Part shown: one piece after another, positions 48,064 through 58,122 of the stretch
How positions within the stretch are numbered: position 1 is the first letter of the stretch
Layout: every line of letters begins with the position of its first letter
Assembly: GCF_900168025.1 (NCBI RefSeq)
Contig: NZ_FUYN01000002.1
Span: 87,872 to 147,516, forward strand
From: Acetoanaerobium noterae
GTDB taxonomy: Bacteria; Bacillota; Clostridia; Peptostreptococcales; Filifactoraceae
DNA length: 59,645 bases
Reading direction: 5' to 3'
The notes under the pieces: generated by a model
What the model was told of the DNA's origin: nothing
Databases searched by the model: none
Seen by the model: the letters and a program-made list of their open reading frames with translations, nothing else
Translations under genes and position numbers: made by a program

Positions 48064-50169
48064 CTACAATGGTTTAGGTTTTGAATATATATAGCCTTGA
48101 ATTATATTGCAACCAGACTTTTCAATAACCTTGACTTGCTCAGCAGTTTCAACACCTTCAGCAACAACGTTGCAATTGAGTGATTTCGCAATTTTTACGA
48201 TGGCATCAAATAGAGAATAAGCCGTTTCATCAAGATGAACATTATCTACAAAGGACTTATCTACTTTGATTTCATCAAACTGAATTTTGGATAGGTAATT
48301 AAGTGATGAATATCCTGTACCAAAATCATCAAGTGAAATTTTAACTCCTAAATTTTTTAGCTCAAGGATTTTAGCCTGTACAACTTCAAAATCACTAATA
48401 AAAACGTCCTCTGTAATTTCAAGCACAATTGAACTTGCTTTAACTTTACTAGATTCTATCAAAGACTGAAGTGAACTAACAAAGCTATCACTAAAAAATG
48501 ATATAGGAGATATATTTATAGAAACGCTTACATCTTCTCCGTAAAGCGAATAAATTTTTTCAATATCATCTACAACTTTTCTTAATACCATATTGGTAAA
48601 TAGAATCATTAAATTAGATTTATGTAGCACAGGAATAAATTCTGCAGGGCTTACAAACCCGAGTTCTTTGCTGTACCAGCGTGATAAGCTTTCAACCCCG
48701 ACAACTTTTTGAGTTGTAACATCAACTTTTTCTTGATAGTAAACTAAAAATTCATTTGAGTGAATAGCAAGCTCTGCTAAAGACGTGATTTTTGATTCCT
48801 TTTCAAGCTGTGCATACATCTCGTCCTCATATTTAGTTATCTCCATATTTTTGCTACTTTTTGAATATTGAAGTGCTGTAGATGCCTTTTTATAGATATC
48901 TTCAAAGTCCAAATTCGTAGAATCAACAATAACTAAACTAGTATAAAAATCAATATGATTTATAAACTTTGAAGCTCTTAGGCTAAGTTTAAACTCTTCA
49001 AGAATATTAGATAGAATATCAGATATTTGATTTTCATTTACATCCTCTATCCAAACAACGAATTCATTGCCACCGATTCTAGCGACAAAACTATCATCTG
49101 ATTTCATATCGATTACTTTTTTACCGAGATGAGCTATAATTTCGTCTCCGTATGTTGTACTGTAAATTGAGTTAATAATATTAAAATCCTTAATATCTAT
49201 TAATAACATAGCAGCATTACTATTTAGATGAGCCAATCTCTCGCTGACATGCTTTTTGAAATAATAAGAATTAGGAAGGCCGCTTAGCTGATCATAATAG
49301 GCATATTGGAGAAGCTGATCATCTTTTTGAATTAAGTCTTTTTGAGCAGTATCAATAGCTTGAACCATAGTATTGAATCCGTGAATTAAATTTCCTATTT
49401 CATCGTAAACTTCAAATTGAGGAACTATCCCATAGCTACCCTCTTCTACAGATTTCATAGCATCAACTACTACAGTGAGAGGCTTAGTAATTGAATTAAT
49501 ATATACTCTTGCAAACAAAAATCCCAAAATTATCACTGCAATCATAGTAATAACAGTTATTTGTAAAATTATTAGAGCAGCTTTATCAAAATCAGATATA
49601 TATGAGCCAGCAGTGACTACCCATCCCCAATTAGGGTCGAGCTCTGAATAGACTATTTTTTTACCGAGCTCGTTTGAATTAGGGTATTCCCATGTGTACT
49701 CGGTAAATCCGCCTCCACTTTGGGCTTTTTTAATTTTATCTTGAACTAAATAGAACGGTCTATTTTTATTTGCTTTGTCTTTAAAGTGCCAAACATTTTC
49801 ACCTTCAAGGTTTGGGTGCATTATTTCTACACCTGATGTGCTGTATATTATGTAGTAACCATTCTCTCCAAAATCAACTGGAGAATTAATTTGTCTTGTA
49901 CCATCTTCATTAAGTGGACCGAGCAGATGAAGCTTTATGTTTTCTTGGGCTTCTTCTAAAGTAATAGAGCCGTTTTCTACATCTTTATTCATTTCATCAA
50001 TCAAAATTAACGCAGATTTTACTCCATTTTGAAGAATAGTCTTCCCCTTTTCAATCAACGCATTTCTAGCGACTAGATAGCTGCATCCGCCAACAATAGC
50101 GCTTGATATAAATAGCATGATTGTTGTAAATAGTATGAGTTTTTGTCCGAATGAACGATTCTTATACAT
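48064..50169 (-). CDS. Cache-HAMP-GGDEF-EAL membrane protein (probable c-di-GMP phosphodiesterase)
   Basis: A 701-residue protein. Membrane spans at about 10-32 and 200-222 flank a Cache sensor (GYYIIYSTSGVEIMHPN; VVTAGSYISDF). HAMP (about 222-275), a degenerate GGDEF (RIGGNEFVVW, GGNEF), and an EAL domain with ESLSRW, DDFGTGYSSL, E and K residues and AEGVET intact. The EAL set suggests active hydrolysis, with the GGDEF acting as a sensor. It opposes the cyclase at 34647. Confidence 0.92.
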   Translation of the reverse strand: MYKNRSFGQKLILFTTIMLFISSAIVGGCSYLVARNALIEKGKTILQNGVKSALILIDEMNKDVENGSITLEEAQENIKLHLLGPLNEDGTRQINSPVDFGENGYYIIYSTSGVEIMHPNLEGENVWHFKDKANKNRPFYLVQDKIKKAQSGGGFTEYTWEYPNSNELGKKIVYSELDPNWGWVVTAGSYISDFDKAALIILQITVITMIAVIILGFLFARVYINSITKPLTVVVDAMKSVEEGSYGIVPQFEVYDEIGNLIHGFNTMVQAIDTAQKDLIQKDDQLLQYAYYDQLSGLPNSYYFKKHVSERLAHLNSNAAMLLIDIKDFNIINSIYSTTYGDEIIAHLGKKVIDMKSDDSFVARIGGNEFVVWIEDVNENQISDILSNILEEFKLSLRASKFINHIDFYTSLVIVDSTNLDFEDIYKKASTALQYSKSSKNMEITKYEDEMYAQLEKESKITSLAELAIHSNEFLVYYQEKVDVTTQKVVGVESLSRWYSKELGFVSPAEFIPVLHKSNLMILFTNMVLRKVVDDIEKIYSLYGEDVSVSINISPISFFSDSFVSSLQSLIESSKVKASSIVLEITEDVFISDFEVVQAKILELKNLGVKISLDDFGTGYSSLNYLSKIQFDEIKVDKSFVDNVHLDETAYSLFDAIVKIAKSLNCNVVAEGVETAEQVKVIEKSGCNIIQGYIYSKPKPL

Positions 50170-50428
50170 AGTGCCTCATTTCACTTATTTATTAAATAAT
50201 ACTCAATGAAATATTATACACCAATTTTTTCCTGAAATTAATAAATTCTTATTATTGAAAATATCATATAGAAAACAATTTGTTTATATTTTAACATTTA
50301 AACTCAGGTTCTTTCAATTACAATATTTGTAAAATGGTGTTTGATATTCAATTTTTTTGAGCTATGATGTTAATATATACAAAATTTCACATATTGATTA
50401 TTCAAGAATAAGTAGTAGGGAGGCTAAT

Positions 50429-51373
50429 ATGTCTAGAATTGCAAATGCATTAAATATTTATTTTTATTTGAGTGTAAAAGGTAAAGCAACTATATGTCAG
50501 TTAGCAGATTATTTAGAAGTAAGTGAGAGAATGGTTAAAAAATATAAAGATGATTTAGAACAAGCAGGAGTATATATAGGAGCTATTAGAGGACGAAATG
50601 GATATTATTTCATAGAACAAACTAAGACTTTTGACAATATTGGACTTAGTGAATCTGATATTATAGCGCTGAAAATGGCAAGAGAAACAATAACTAGCGG
50701 CAATTTCCATTATAGTAGAGGTTTTGAGCAGTTAGCATATAAATTGCTCGAGATAAACAAATCAAAGGAAATCGTTTATTTTAATAAAATGATGGTTGAG
50801 TCAGATGAAGTTATAAATAGAGAAAAAGACATATGGAAGGTAGTAAACGAAGCAATAATAGATAAACATAAATTGAAAATAAAATATAAATCACTCAAAA
50901 AAGCAGGTATTTCTTTAAGCGAAAGAACAGTACATCCATATGGGGTATTTGATTATAAAGGAGCATCTTATGTATATGGATATTGTGAAAAAGCTAAAGG
51001 TATAAGATTTTTTAAATTATCAAGAGTAGATAGTTATAACAAAACCGAAGATTCATTTGAACCTGATAATAAATTTGATTTTCAAAACTTAATGAATACT
51101 TCATTTGGAATCTATAATGACGAGGCAAAGAAAGTAGTTTTAAAAATATATTATCCTATGAGCGAAATAGTTAAAGAAAAAGAAATCACAAAAAATCAAG
51201 AAATAATTGAGATAGATGAAAAGACAATATTATTCACTGCAACCATGAAAGGCTATGAAGAATATAGAACTTGGATACTCGGAATGGGGGCCTGTGCAGA
51301 AGTAATAGAGCCACTAGAGTTAAAAGCAGATATATTAAATCAGATACAAAGTATGATGAATCTTTATAAATAA
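50429..51373 (+). CDS. WYL-domain transcriptional regulator of the CRISPR locus
   Basis: A 314-residue protein: N-terminal winged HTH (ICQLADYLEVSERMVKKYKD, about 28-47), WYL domain in the middle (IKYKSLKKAGIS, VHPYGVFDYKGASYVYGYCE) and a WCX-type C-terminus. WYL proteins next to cas operons often control their expression by sensing nucleotides. ATG 50429 follows AGGGAGG; the in-frame codon at 50357 lacks a site. The preceding 259 bp hold only AT-rich promoter-like DNA. Confidence 0.88.
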   Translation: MSRIANALNIYFYLSVKGKATICQLADYLEVSERMVKKYKDDLEQAGVYIGAIRGRNGYYFIEQTKTFDNIGLSESDIIALKMARETITSGNFHYSRGFEQLAYKLLEINKSKEIVYFNKMMVESDEVINREKDIWKVVNEAIIDKHKLKIKYKSLKKAGISLSERTVHPYGVFDYKGASYVYGYCEKAKGIRFFKLSRVDSYNKTEDSFEPDNKFDFQNLMNTSFGIYNDEAKKVVLKIYYPMSEIVKEKEITKNQEIIEIDEKTILFTATMKGYEEYRTWILGMGACAEVIEPLELKADILNQIQSMMNLYK

Positions 51374-51438
51374 ATAATTAATACATACGTTATAGTACCT
51401 GTTTTGTTTGTTATTATTGATTTGTGGAGGTGATAGCA

Positions 51439-53970
51439 TTGGTTAAGAAAGAAGAAAAAATTTTTGTTGCTCACTATAGAGAATATGACTCAACTATTCA
51501 GACGGTCCAAGAGCATATGTATGGAACAGCAAAACTATCTCGTAAATTTGCAGAGAAGATTGGGCTAGCAGATATTGGGGAACTTATTGGATTGTTACAT
51601 GATTTAGGAAAGGCAACCGATTTATTTAATAATTATATAAAATCCAGAGTTGGATTACTAAAAGAAAGTGATAAAGGCTATATAGAAGAAGGGGAGCTTC
51701 GTGTTGACCATTCTACAGCTGGAGCACAGTATATATATGGAAAATCTAACTTATCTGATGCTAGATTAAAATCAATTCTTGCTTTAGTTATAAGATCTCA
51801 TCATGGAGGTCTTTTAGATGTAATTTCTCCAGATGGAGAAATACCTCTATACGATAAACTTTCAAAGGATATAAACCTTACTAGGCTAGAAGAAGCTATT
51901 GAGAGTTGTCCTAAAGAAATTATGAATAGAATAATTGAGCTATTAAATAGCGATATTGAAAATGATTTTAAAATTATTTTGGATAAAACAAATAAGTTTA
52001 ATCATGATTTAATATCAGATGAAGACATCAAAAAAGCGAATGATAAAAATCTAGAGTTTTATCAACATACCGCTAGAATGTTTAGTTTAGGAATGGTAGT
52101 GAAATATCTTTTTAGCTGCTTAATTGATGCAGACAGGCAAGATACAGCAGATTTTGATATTCCTATTCAAAAAAGAATTAGGCAAAATGGAATGTATATT
52201 GAGTGGAACGTGCTAATAGATAGATTGGAAGAAAAGCTAGCTTCTTTTAAACCACAAAACCATATAGATGATATAAGAACCGATATTGCGGGTAGATGTC
52301 TACAAGTTGCAACACAAAGCAACAATATATTTCAATTAACTGTGCCAACAGGCGGAGGGAAAACGCTTTCTAGTTTGAGATTTGCTCTTAGACATGCAGA
52401 ATTTAACAACATGGATAGAGTTATTTATGTAGTTCCATTTACGACTATAATTGACCAAAATGCAGATGTTGTTAGAAACATTTTAGAGCTAGAATCTGAA
52501 AGAGGAAGTATAGTTTTAGAACATCATTCAAATCTAACAAAGGAAGATGAAGTATATAAGGGGAATACATCTCAGACAAAGCTACTATCTGAAAATTGGG
52601 ATTGTCCTATTGTTTTTACAACAATGGTTCAGTTATTAGAAAGTTTATTTAATGGAGGGACTAGAAATATAAGAAGATTACATCAACTAGCTAATTCAGT
52701 AATTATATTTGATGAAATTCAGACACTAGATGTAAAGATGGTCTATATGTTTAACACTGCAATGAAATTTTTAGTAGAGTTCTGTAATTCATCAGTAGTT
52801 TTATGTACAGCAACCCAGCCCCTTCTTGATAATATCAATCCATTTGTTCATAGTCTAAATATATCTGATAATCAACGGATAATCTTAAATCCAGATTTGC
52901 TCCACAAGAGGTTATCTAGAGTAGATTTAAAAGATATCACTAAAGAAGAAGGGTGGACTTTACAGCAAGTAGCAGAACTAGCTACAAATCAATTAAATAG
53001 TGGGAAAAGCGTTCTAGTAATTGTTAATACAAAAAAATCAGCTAAAGAGATTTATGAAAAATTAGAAGAAAGTGATTGTAATTGTTACCATCTTAGCACT
53101 GATATGTGTCCAGTACATAGGACAGACACATTAGATAAAATGATAAGCGAACTAAAAAATTCTAAAATAAATACAGCAAAACCAGTGGTATGTGTCAGTA
53201 CTGCACTAATTGAAGCAGGAGTAGATGTAGATTTTGATGTAGTAATAAGGTTTACAGCTGGACTGGATTCAATTGTACAGGCAGCAGGAAGATGTAATAG
53301 AAATGGAAAGTTAAAAGGAAAAGGGATAACCTTTATTGTAAATCCTCAAGATGAAAATCTTAAAATGCTCAAGGATATACTTAAGGGAAAAGAAATCACG
53401 GAGAGAGTTTTAAGAGAATATAAAACTAATCCAGAATTATATGGATATGATTTACTTAGTCCAATGGCTCTTCGTCAATACTATAGCTATTATTTTTACT
53501 CTAGGAATGATGAAATGGATTATAAAACAAAGCTGAGAGATTATGATATAGAAGACTCGTTGTTTTCATTGCTCTCATCAAATAAAAAATCAATTCTGAC
53601 ATCAAAAGCAAAATCGAAGTTAACGAAAGAGGTGGCATTACCTTTTGCATTCAAAACAGCAGGAAATAATTTTAAGGCAATAGATTCATATACACAAGGG
53701 GTAATTGTTCCATATGGAGAAAAAGGAAGAGATTTAGTTAATAAGCTGTGTGAGGCAGAAGATATCAGGCAGATATATCCACTTCTAAGGGAAGCTCAAA
53801 GATATTCAGTTAATTTATTTAAATATAGAATGGATAAATTATTTGAGAGTAAAGTTATTCGAGAAATACAAGAGGGTTATGGAATATATTATTTAGCATA
53901 TGACGAACATTATAATAAAAATTTTGGTCTTGTTGATGAAGTAGAAATAATAGATTCTATGATTCTATAA
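51439..53970 (+). CDS. cas3: CRISPR-associated helicase-nuclease Cas3 (type I-C)
   Basis: An 843-residue protein. N-terminal HD nuclease (LLHDLGKATD about 48, DHSTAG about 95, SHHGGL about 124), then superfamily 2 helicase: TGGGKTLSS, DEIQ, TATQPL and QAAGRCNRNG. Cas3 degrades target DNA after Cascade binding. TTG start 8 bp after GGAGG, with GTG codons further upstream not placed as well. Confidence 0.95.
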   Translation: MVKKEEKIFVAHYREYDSTIQTVQEHMYGTAKLSRKFAEKIGLADIGELIGLLHDLGKATDLFNNYIKSRVGLLKESDKGYIEEGELRVDHSTAGAQYIYGKSNLSDARLKSILALVIRSHHGGLLDVISPDGEIPLYDKLSKDINLTRLEEAIESCPKEIMNRIIELLNSDIENDFKIILDKTNKFNHDLISDEDIKKANDKNLEFYQHTARMFSLGMVVKYLFSCLIDADRQDTADFDIPIQKRIRQNGMYIEWNVLIDRLEEKLASFKPQNHIDDIRTDIAGRCLQVATQSNNIFQLTVPTGGGKTLSSLRFALRHAEFNNMDRVIYVVPFTTIIDQNADVVRNILELESERGSIVLEHHSNLTKEDEVYKGNTSQTKLLSENWDCPIVFTTMVQLLESLFNGGTRNIRRLHQLANSVIIFDEIQTLDVKMVYMFNTAMKFLVEFCNSSVVLCTATQPLLDNINPFVHSLNISDNQRIILNPDLLHKRLSRVDLKDITKEEGWTLQQVAELATNQLNSGKSVLVIVNTKKSAKEIYEKLEESDCNCYHLSTDMCPVHRTDTLDKMISELKNSKINTAKPVVCVSTALIEAGVDVDFDVVIRFTAGLDSIVQAAGRCNRNGKLKGKGITFIVNPQDENLKMLKDILKGKEITERVLREYKTNPELYGYDLLSPMALRQYYSYYFYSRNDEMDYKTKLRDYDIEDSLFSLLSSNKKSILTSKAKSKLTKEVALPFAFKTAGNNFKAIDSYTQGVIVPYGEKGRDLVNKLCEAEDIRQIYPLLREAQRYSVNLFKYRMDKLFESKVIREIQEGYGIYYLAYDEHYNKNFGLVDEVEIIDSMIL

Positions 53971-53981
53971 AGGGGGAGAAT

Positions 53982-54701
53982 ATGAGAAATCAAATTGAAT
54001 TTAAGCTTTATGGAAAGTATGCTTTGTTTAGCGATCCAGTAACTAGAGTAGGAGGAGAAAAATTTTCATATCAGATTCCTACATATCAAGCACTAAAAGG
54101 AATTTGCGAATCAATATACTGGAAGCCCACATTTAGATGGGTAATAGATGAAATTAGAGTATTGAATCCTATTAGGACAGAAAATAAGGGAATAAGACCC
54201 ATAAACTATCACGATAGCAAAAATACTCTTTCATTTTACACTTATTTATATGATGTGGAGTATGAAGTAAGAGCACATTTTGAATGGAATGAAAATAGAC
54301 CGGATTTAGAGCAAGATAGAAATGAAAATAAACATTATTTTGTTGCAAAAAGAATGCTTGAAAGAGGAGGTAGAAGAGATATCTTCTTAGGAACGAGAGA
54401 GTGCCAAGCTTACGTTGAACCTGTAGTATTTGGTCATAAAATTGGATTTTATGACACTTATGGAGATTTGCAGTTTGATAATATGTTCTTTGGATTTGAT
54501 TATCCTAGTGATACAGGAAAAGAAGAATTTGGTGCGTATTTTTGGAGACCATTAATGGTTAATGGGATTATTAAATTTCCAACACCGACAACAAATATGC
54601 ATTATAAATTTATTAAAAAAATGAGTTTTGAAGAGTTAGAAACATTAGGGCTAGAAGAGAAAGGCTTACTAGATGGGTATGAGGAAGGAGTGAGCATATG
54701 A
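53982..54701 (+). CDS. cas5c: Cas5 (Cas5d), type I-C crRNA-processing subunit
   Basis: A 239-residue RAMP protein: GKYALFSDPVTRVGGEKFSY at the N-terminus is the Cas5d signature; IFLGTRECQAYVEPV follows. In type I-C it replaces Cas6 and cuts pre-crRNA at the repeat hairpin. Ribosome site AAGGGGGAG; overlaps cas8c by 4 bp (ATGA). Confidence 0.95.
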   Translation: MRNQIEFKLYGKYALFSDPVTRVGGEKFSYQIPTYQALKGICESIYWKPTFRWVIDEIRVLNPIRTENKGIRPINYHDSKNTLSFYTYLYDVEYEVRAHFEWNENRPDLEQDRNENKHYFVAKRMLERGGRRDIFLGTRECQAYVEPVVFGHKIGFYDTYGDLQFDNMFFGFDYPSDTGKEEFGAYFWRPLMVNGIIKFPTPTTNMHYKFIKKMSFEELETLGLEEKGLLDGYEEGVSI

Positions 54702-56584
54702 GCTGGATGACTCGTCTTTATGAAACATATGAAAGCAATGAGAGTCAAATTGGGGTGCGCTCTGATGGTGAAAAAGCAGTCTTGCTGCCTATAGCACATA
54801 TAGAATCATCATCTCATATTGAAATTATAATAGATAGAGATGGGAATCTTATTACAGCTAGATTACTATCATCAGATGAGCCTAAAATTATTATACCATG
54901 TAGTGAAGCTTCTGCAGGGAGAGCAGGAAGTAAACCAGAAAACCATCCTTTATCAGACAAACTACAATATCTTGCTGGAGATTATCAAAGATATGGAGGT
55001 AGTAAGTGGTTTGCATACAATGAATTTAAAGATGCTTTATTGAGATGGACAGAGTCAGAATTTACAAACGATAAAATTAAGGCAGTTTATAGGTATATAA
55101 ACAAAGGTACATTAATCGAAGATATGGTGAATAAATCAATATTGACATTAGATAAAGACGGGAAGTTAGAAGCTAAATGGGATAAAGAAAAATTTCCAAA
55201 TGCTCCTAAAATTTCCCAAGAAGATGCGATTGTAAGATGGAGAGTAGAAATATCAAATGATATGGAGCCAAGATTATGGATGGATAATGAAGTGTTTAAA
55301 TCTTGGATAGATTATAATTTCTCCAATATGAGAGAACAGGGATATTGCAATGTTTTGAATGAAGAAGTAAGTCTTATTTCAAACCATCCTAAAAATATAT
55401 ATTCTAGATGTGCAAATGCAAAGCTAATAAGCTCAAATGATGACAAAGGATTTACGTTCAGAGGACGATTTGATAAAGCATCTCAAGCACATGGAGTAAG
55501 CTATGAAGTGTCACAAAAAGCTCATAATGCTCTTAAATGGTTAATTAATAAGCAAGGATATGCAGAAGATAGAAAAGTTATTCTCACTTGGGGAGTGAAA
55601 AATACTGAGGTCCCAAGTGGCCAAGAATCAAGTAGCGATTTCTTAGGACTTGGTTTAATTGAAGCTATGGATGCAGAGGGCTATACTGGCGAGCAAATGG
55701 CTCAGGCGCTTAAGAATAAAATAAGAGGATACAAAAGTAAAATTGACAAAGACGATAAGATAATAATAATGAACTTAGAATCTGCGACAGATGGTAGATT
55801 TTCAATCATATATTATCAAGAGTTAATGCCTTATGAATTTATAGATAGACTTGAGAAATGGCATACTACATGTATGTGGGAGTTTGAATATAAGAATAGA
55901 AAATACATTGGAGCTCCTGCACCTATGGAAATAGCGAAAGCTATATATGGTGATAGCGATTCATTAGATATAAAAGCAAAGCTTAGAGTTTTAGACAGAC
56001 TTCTTTCATGTATAGTTGATCAATATAAGATACCTATAGATATAGTGAAATCAGCGATAAATAAAACAATAAGGAGAATATCATATGACAGCGATATTCA
56101 CGACTCTGAAAAAGTACATGAATTCAATAAAATGTTAAGCATATCATGCGCACTATTTAATAAATATAGTAAAGATTATAAAAAGGGGGAATATAACGTG
56201 GCATTAGAAAAAGACAGAAGAACAAGAGATTATCTGTATGGGAGATTGTTAGCAGTAGCTCAGGATATAGAGAGATATGCACTTAATGAAAATAAAGAAA
56301 CAAGAATGACAAATGCAGATAGGTTGATGCATAGATTTTCAGAGCATCCATTTAGTACTTGGAGAACTATAGAGATTAGCTTACAGCCGTATATTGAGAG
56401 GCTAGAGACTAAAGTGTTTCATAAAATAAAATTACTGGATGAGATAATGTGTCTGTTCGAAGCAGAAGATTTTATAAAAGATACAAAACTATCTGGTGAA
56501 TTTTTGCTAGGATACCATTGTCAAAGACAAGATTTTTTTAAAAGCAAAGATACAAATGTTAATGAATTAATTGAAAATATATAG
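54698..56584 (+). CDS. cas8c: Cas8c large Cascade subunit (Csd1)
   Basis: A 628-residue protein of the Csd1 family (LRWTESEFTNDKIKAVYRYI; FTFRGRFDKASQAHGVSYEV; LTWGVKN; HEFN-region helical C-terminus). It recognises the PAM and anchors Cascade. A GTG at 56198 with AAAAGGGGGA upstream is an in-frame internal start for the small subunit Cas11c, covering codons 501-628. Confidence 0.95.
   Translation: MSWMTRLYETYESNESQIGVRSDGEKAVLLPIAHIESSSHIEIIIDRDGNLITARLLSSDEPKIIIPCSEASAGRAGSKPENHPLSDKLQYLAGDYQRYGGSKWFAYNEFKDALLRWTESEFTNDKIKAVYRYINKGTLIEDMVNKSILTLDKDGKLEAKWDKEKFPNAPKISQEDAIVRWRVEISNDMEPRLWMDNEVFKSWIDYNFSNMREQGYCNVLNEEVSLISNHPKNIYSRCANAKLISSNDDKGFTFRGRFDKASQAHGVSYEVSQKAHNALKWLINKQGYAEDRKVILTWGVKNTEVPSGQESSSDFLGLGLIEAMDAEGYTGEQMAQALKNKIRGYKSKIDKDDKIIIMNLESATDGRFSIIYYQELMPYEFIDRLEKWHTTCMWEFEYKNRKYIGAPAPMEIAKAIYGDSDSLDIKAKLRVLDRLLSCIVDQYKIPIDIVKSAINKTIRRISYDSDIHDSEKVHEFNKMLSISCALFNKYSKDYKKGEYNVALEKDRRTRDYLYGRLLAVAQDIERYALNENKETRMTNADRLMHRFSEHPFSTWRTIEISLQPYIERLETKVFHKIKLLDEIMCLFEAEDFIKDTKLSGEFLLGYHCQRQDFFKSKDTNVNELIENI
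56198..56584 (+). CDS. cas11c: Cas11c small subunit from internal start in cas8c
   Basis: In-frame GTG at codon 501 of cas8c, 7 bp after AAAAGGGGGA. The 128-residue product (ALEKDRRTRDYLYGRLLAVA onward) is helical and close in length to known Cas11c. Internally translated Cas11 is established for types I-B, I-C and I-D; here it is inferred from the ribosome site, frame and size. Confidence 0.8.
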   Translation: MALEKDRRTRDYLYGRLLAVAQDIERYALNENKETRMTNADRLMHRFSEHPFSTWRTIEISLQPYIERLETKVFHKIKLLDEIMCLFEAEDFIKDTKLSGEFLLGYHCQRQDFFKSKDTNVNELIENI

Positions 56585-56602
56585 CCAGTGGAGGGGATAG
56601 TT

Positions 56603-57442
56603 ATGATAGATAATAAATATGATTTTGTAGTATTGTTTAGCGTGAAGAATGCAAATCCAAATGGAGATCCATTAAATGGAAACAGACCAAGAATTAATCA
56701 TGAGGGAATTGGTGAAGTTTCAGATGTATGCATAAAAAGGAAAATTAGAAATAGAATGATGCAGCTAGGTAGCGATGTATTAATTCAGTCTGATGATAAC
56801 AAAGTAGATGAGTATAAAAGTATAAAAGATAGAATTGAAAATACTATAGATAAAAATATTCTAAAAGACAAAGTTAAGTTTTCTGAACAGGTAAATAAAA
56901 CATGGATAGACGTGAGGACTTTTGGACAGGTATTTGCTTTTAAAGGTGATGATATGTCAGTAGGAGTAAGAGGTCCAGTATCAATTCATAGTGCCTTTAG
57001 TATTGACCCTATTAATATAACAAGCATTCAGATTACAAAAAGTGTAAATAGTACTGGAGATAGTTCAAAGAAAAGCTCAGATACTATGGGAATGAAACAT
57101 AGGGTAGATTTTGGATTATATAAATTTGCGGGAAGCATTAATCCACAGCTAGCATCTAAAACTGGATTTTCAGATGAAGATGTCGAAGTGGTTAAAAAAT
57201 CTTTAATTGAACTTTTTGAAGATGATGCTTCTTCTGCTAGACCTGATGGAAGTATGGAAGTTATTAATGTATATTGGTGGAAACACAACAATCAAACAGG
57301 ACAGTATTCTTCGGCAAAAGTCCATAATAGCTTAAAAGTATATAGAAAAGATCAAGATATCGAAGCAAAGGATGTAAATGATTATGTAATAGAGCTAAGC
57401 AATCTAGAGGGATTAGAGTGTAATGTAATTGAAGGCAAGTGA
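56603..57442 (+). CDS. cas7c: Cas7 backbone subunit (Csd2)
   Basis: A 279-residue RAMP protein: YDFVVLFSVKNANPNGDPLN at the start and VGVRGPVSIHSAFSIDPINI are Csd2 signatures; it coats crRNA. ATG 56603 follows GAGGGGAT; a GTG at 56588 is inside the site. Confidence 0.95.
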   Translation: MIDNKYDFVVLFSVKNANPNGDPLNGNRPRINHEGIGEVSDVCIKRKIRNRMMQLGSDVLIQSDDNKVDEYKSIKDRIENTIDKNILKDKVKFSEQVNKTWIDVRTFGQVFAFKGDDMSVGVRGPVSIHSAFSIDPINITSIQITKSVNSTGDSSKKSSDTMGMKHRVDFGLYKFAGSINPQLASKTGFSDEDVEVVKKSLIELFEDDASSARPDGSMEVINVYWWKHNNQTGQYSSAKVHNSLKVYRKDQDIEAKDVNDYVIELSNLEGLECNVIEGK

Positions 57443-57444
57443 TT

Positions 57445-58122
57445 ATGAGTTATAGTGATGATGAACTTCTTATGATTTCGGGTATTCAGCATTATCATTA
57501 TTGTAAAAGGCAGTGGTATTTAATTCATGCAGAACAACAGTGGAGTGAAAATTTATATACTACAAAAGGAAATATTTTACATGAAAAAGTAGATGATCCT
57601 TTTGTAGTAGAAACTAGAAAGAATATGTTTGTAAGTAGGAGCTTGCCTTTAGTATCATACAATCTGGGATTTTATGGTGTATCTGATGTAGTAGAATTTA
57701 TCTTATCTGATAATGGATGCTATATAAAATCGAAAAATAATAAGTATGAGGTAACTCCAGTAGAATATAAAGCAGGAAAACCAAAGTCAGATGATTGTGA
57801 TAAAGTTCAGTTATGCTTACAAGCACTTTGTCTTGAAGAAATGCTTGATGTAAATATTGAACAAGGATATTTATATTATGGGAAAACTAGACATAGAGAG
57901 AAGGTAAATTTCAATCGTGAACTTAGAGAAAGTGTAGCTGAACTCAGTAATAAGATGCATAGTATAATAAAAGATGAAATTACAGTTTTTCCTGAATATG
58001 GACAAAAATGTGATAGATGTTCTCTAAAAAACCTATGTATTCCTAAAATAAAAACCACTTACTCATCTGTAAATAGATATATCAAGTCGAAATTAATTGA
58101 CAAGGAGGGAATAGATGCGTAA
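57445..58122 (+). CDS. cas4: Cas4 (adaptation exonuclease)
   Basis: A 225-residue RecB-family protein: N-terminal Cys in YHYCKRQWYLIHAE, catalytic VEYKAGKP and QLCLQALCLEE motif, C-terminal CDRCSLKNLC for the Fe-S cluster. Trims prespacers and sets PAM orientation. Starts 3 bp after cas7. Confidence 0.95.
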   Translation: MSYSDDELLMISGIQHYHYCKRQWYLIHAEQQWSENLYTTKGNILHEKVDDPFVVETRKNMFVSRSLPLVSYNLGFYGVSDVVEFILSDNGCYIKSKNNKYEVTPVEYKAGKPKSDDCDKVQLCLQALCLEEMLDVNIEQGYLYYGKTRHREKVNFNRELRESVAELSNKMHSIIKDEITVFPEYGQKCDRCSLKNLCIPKIKTTYSSVNRYIKSKLIDKEGIDA

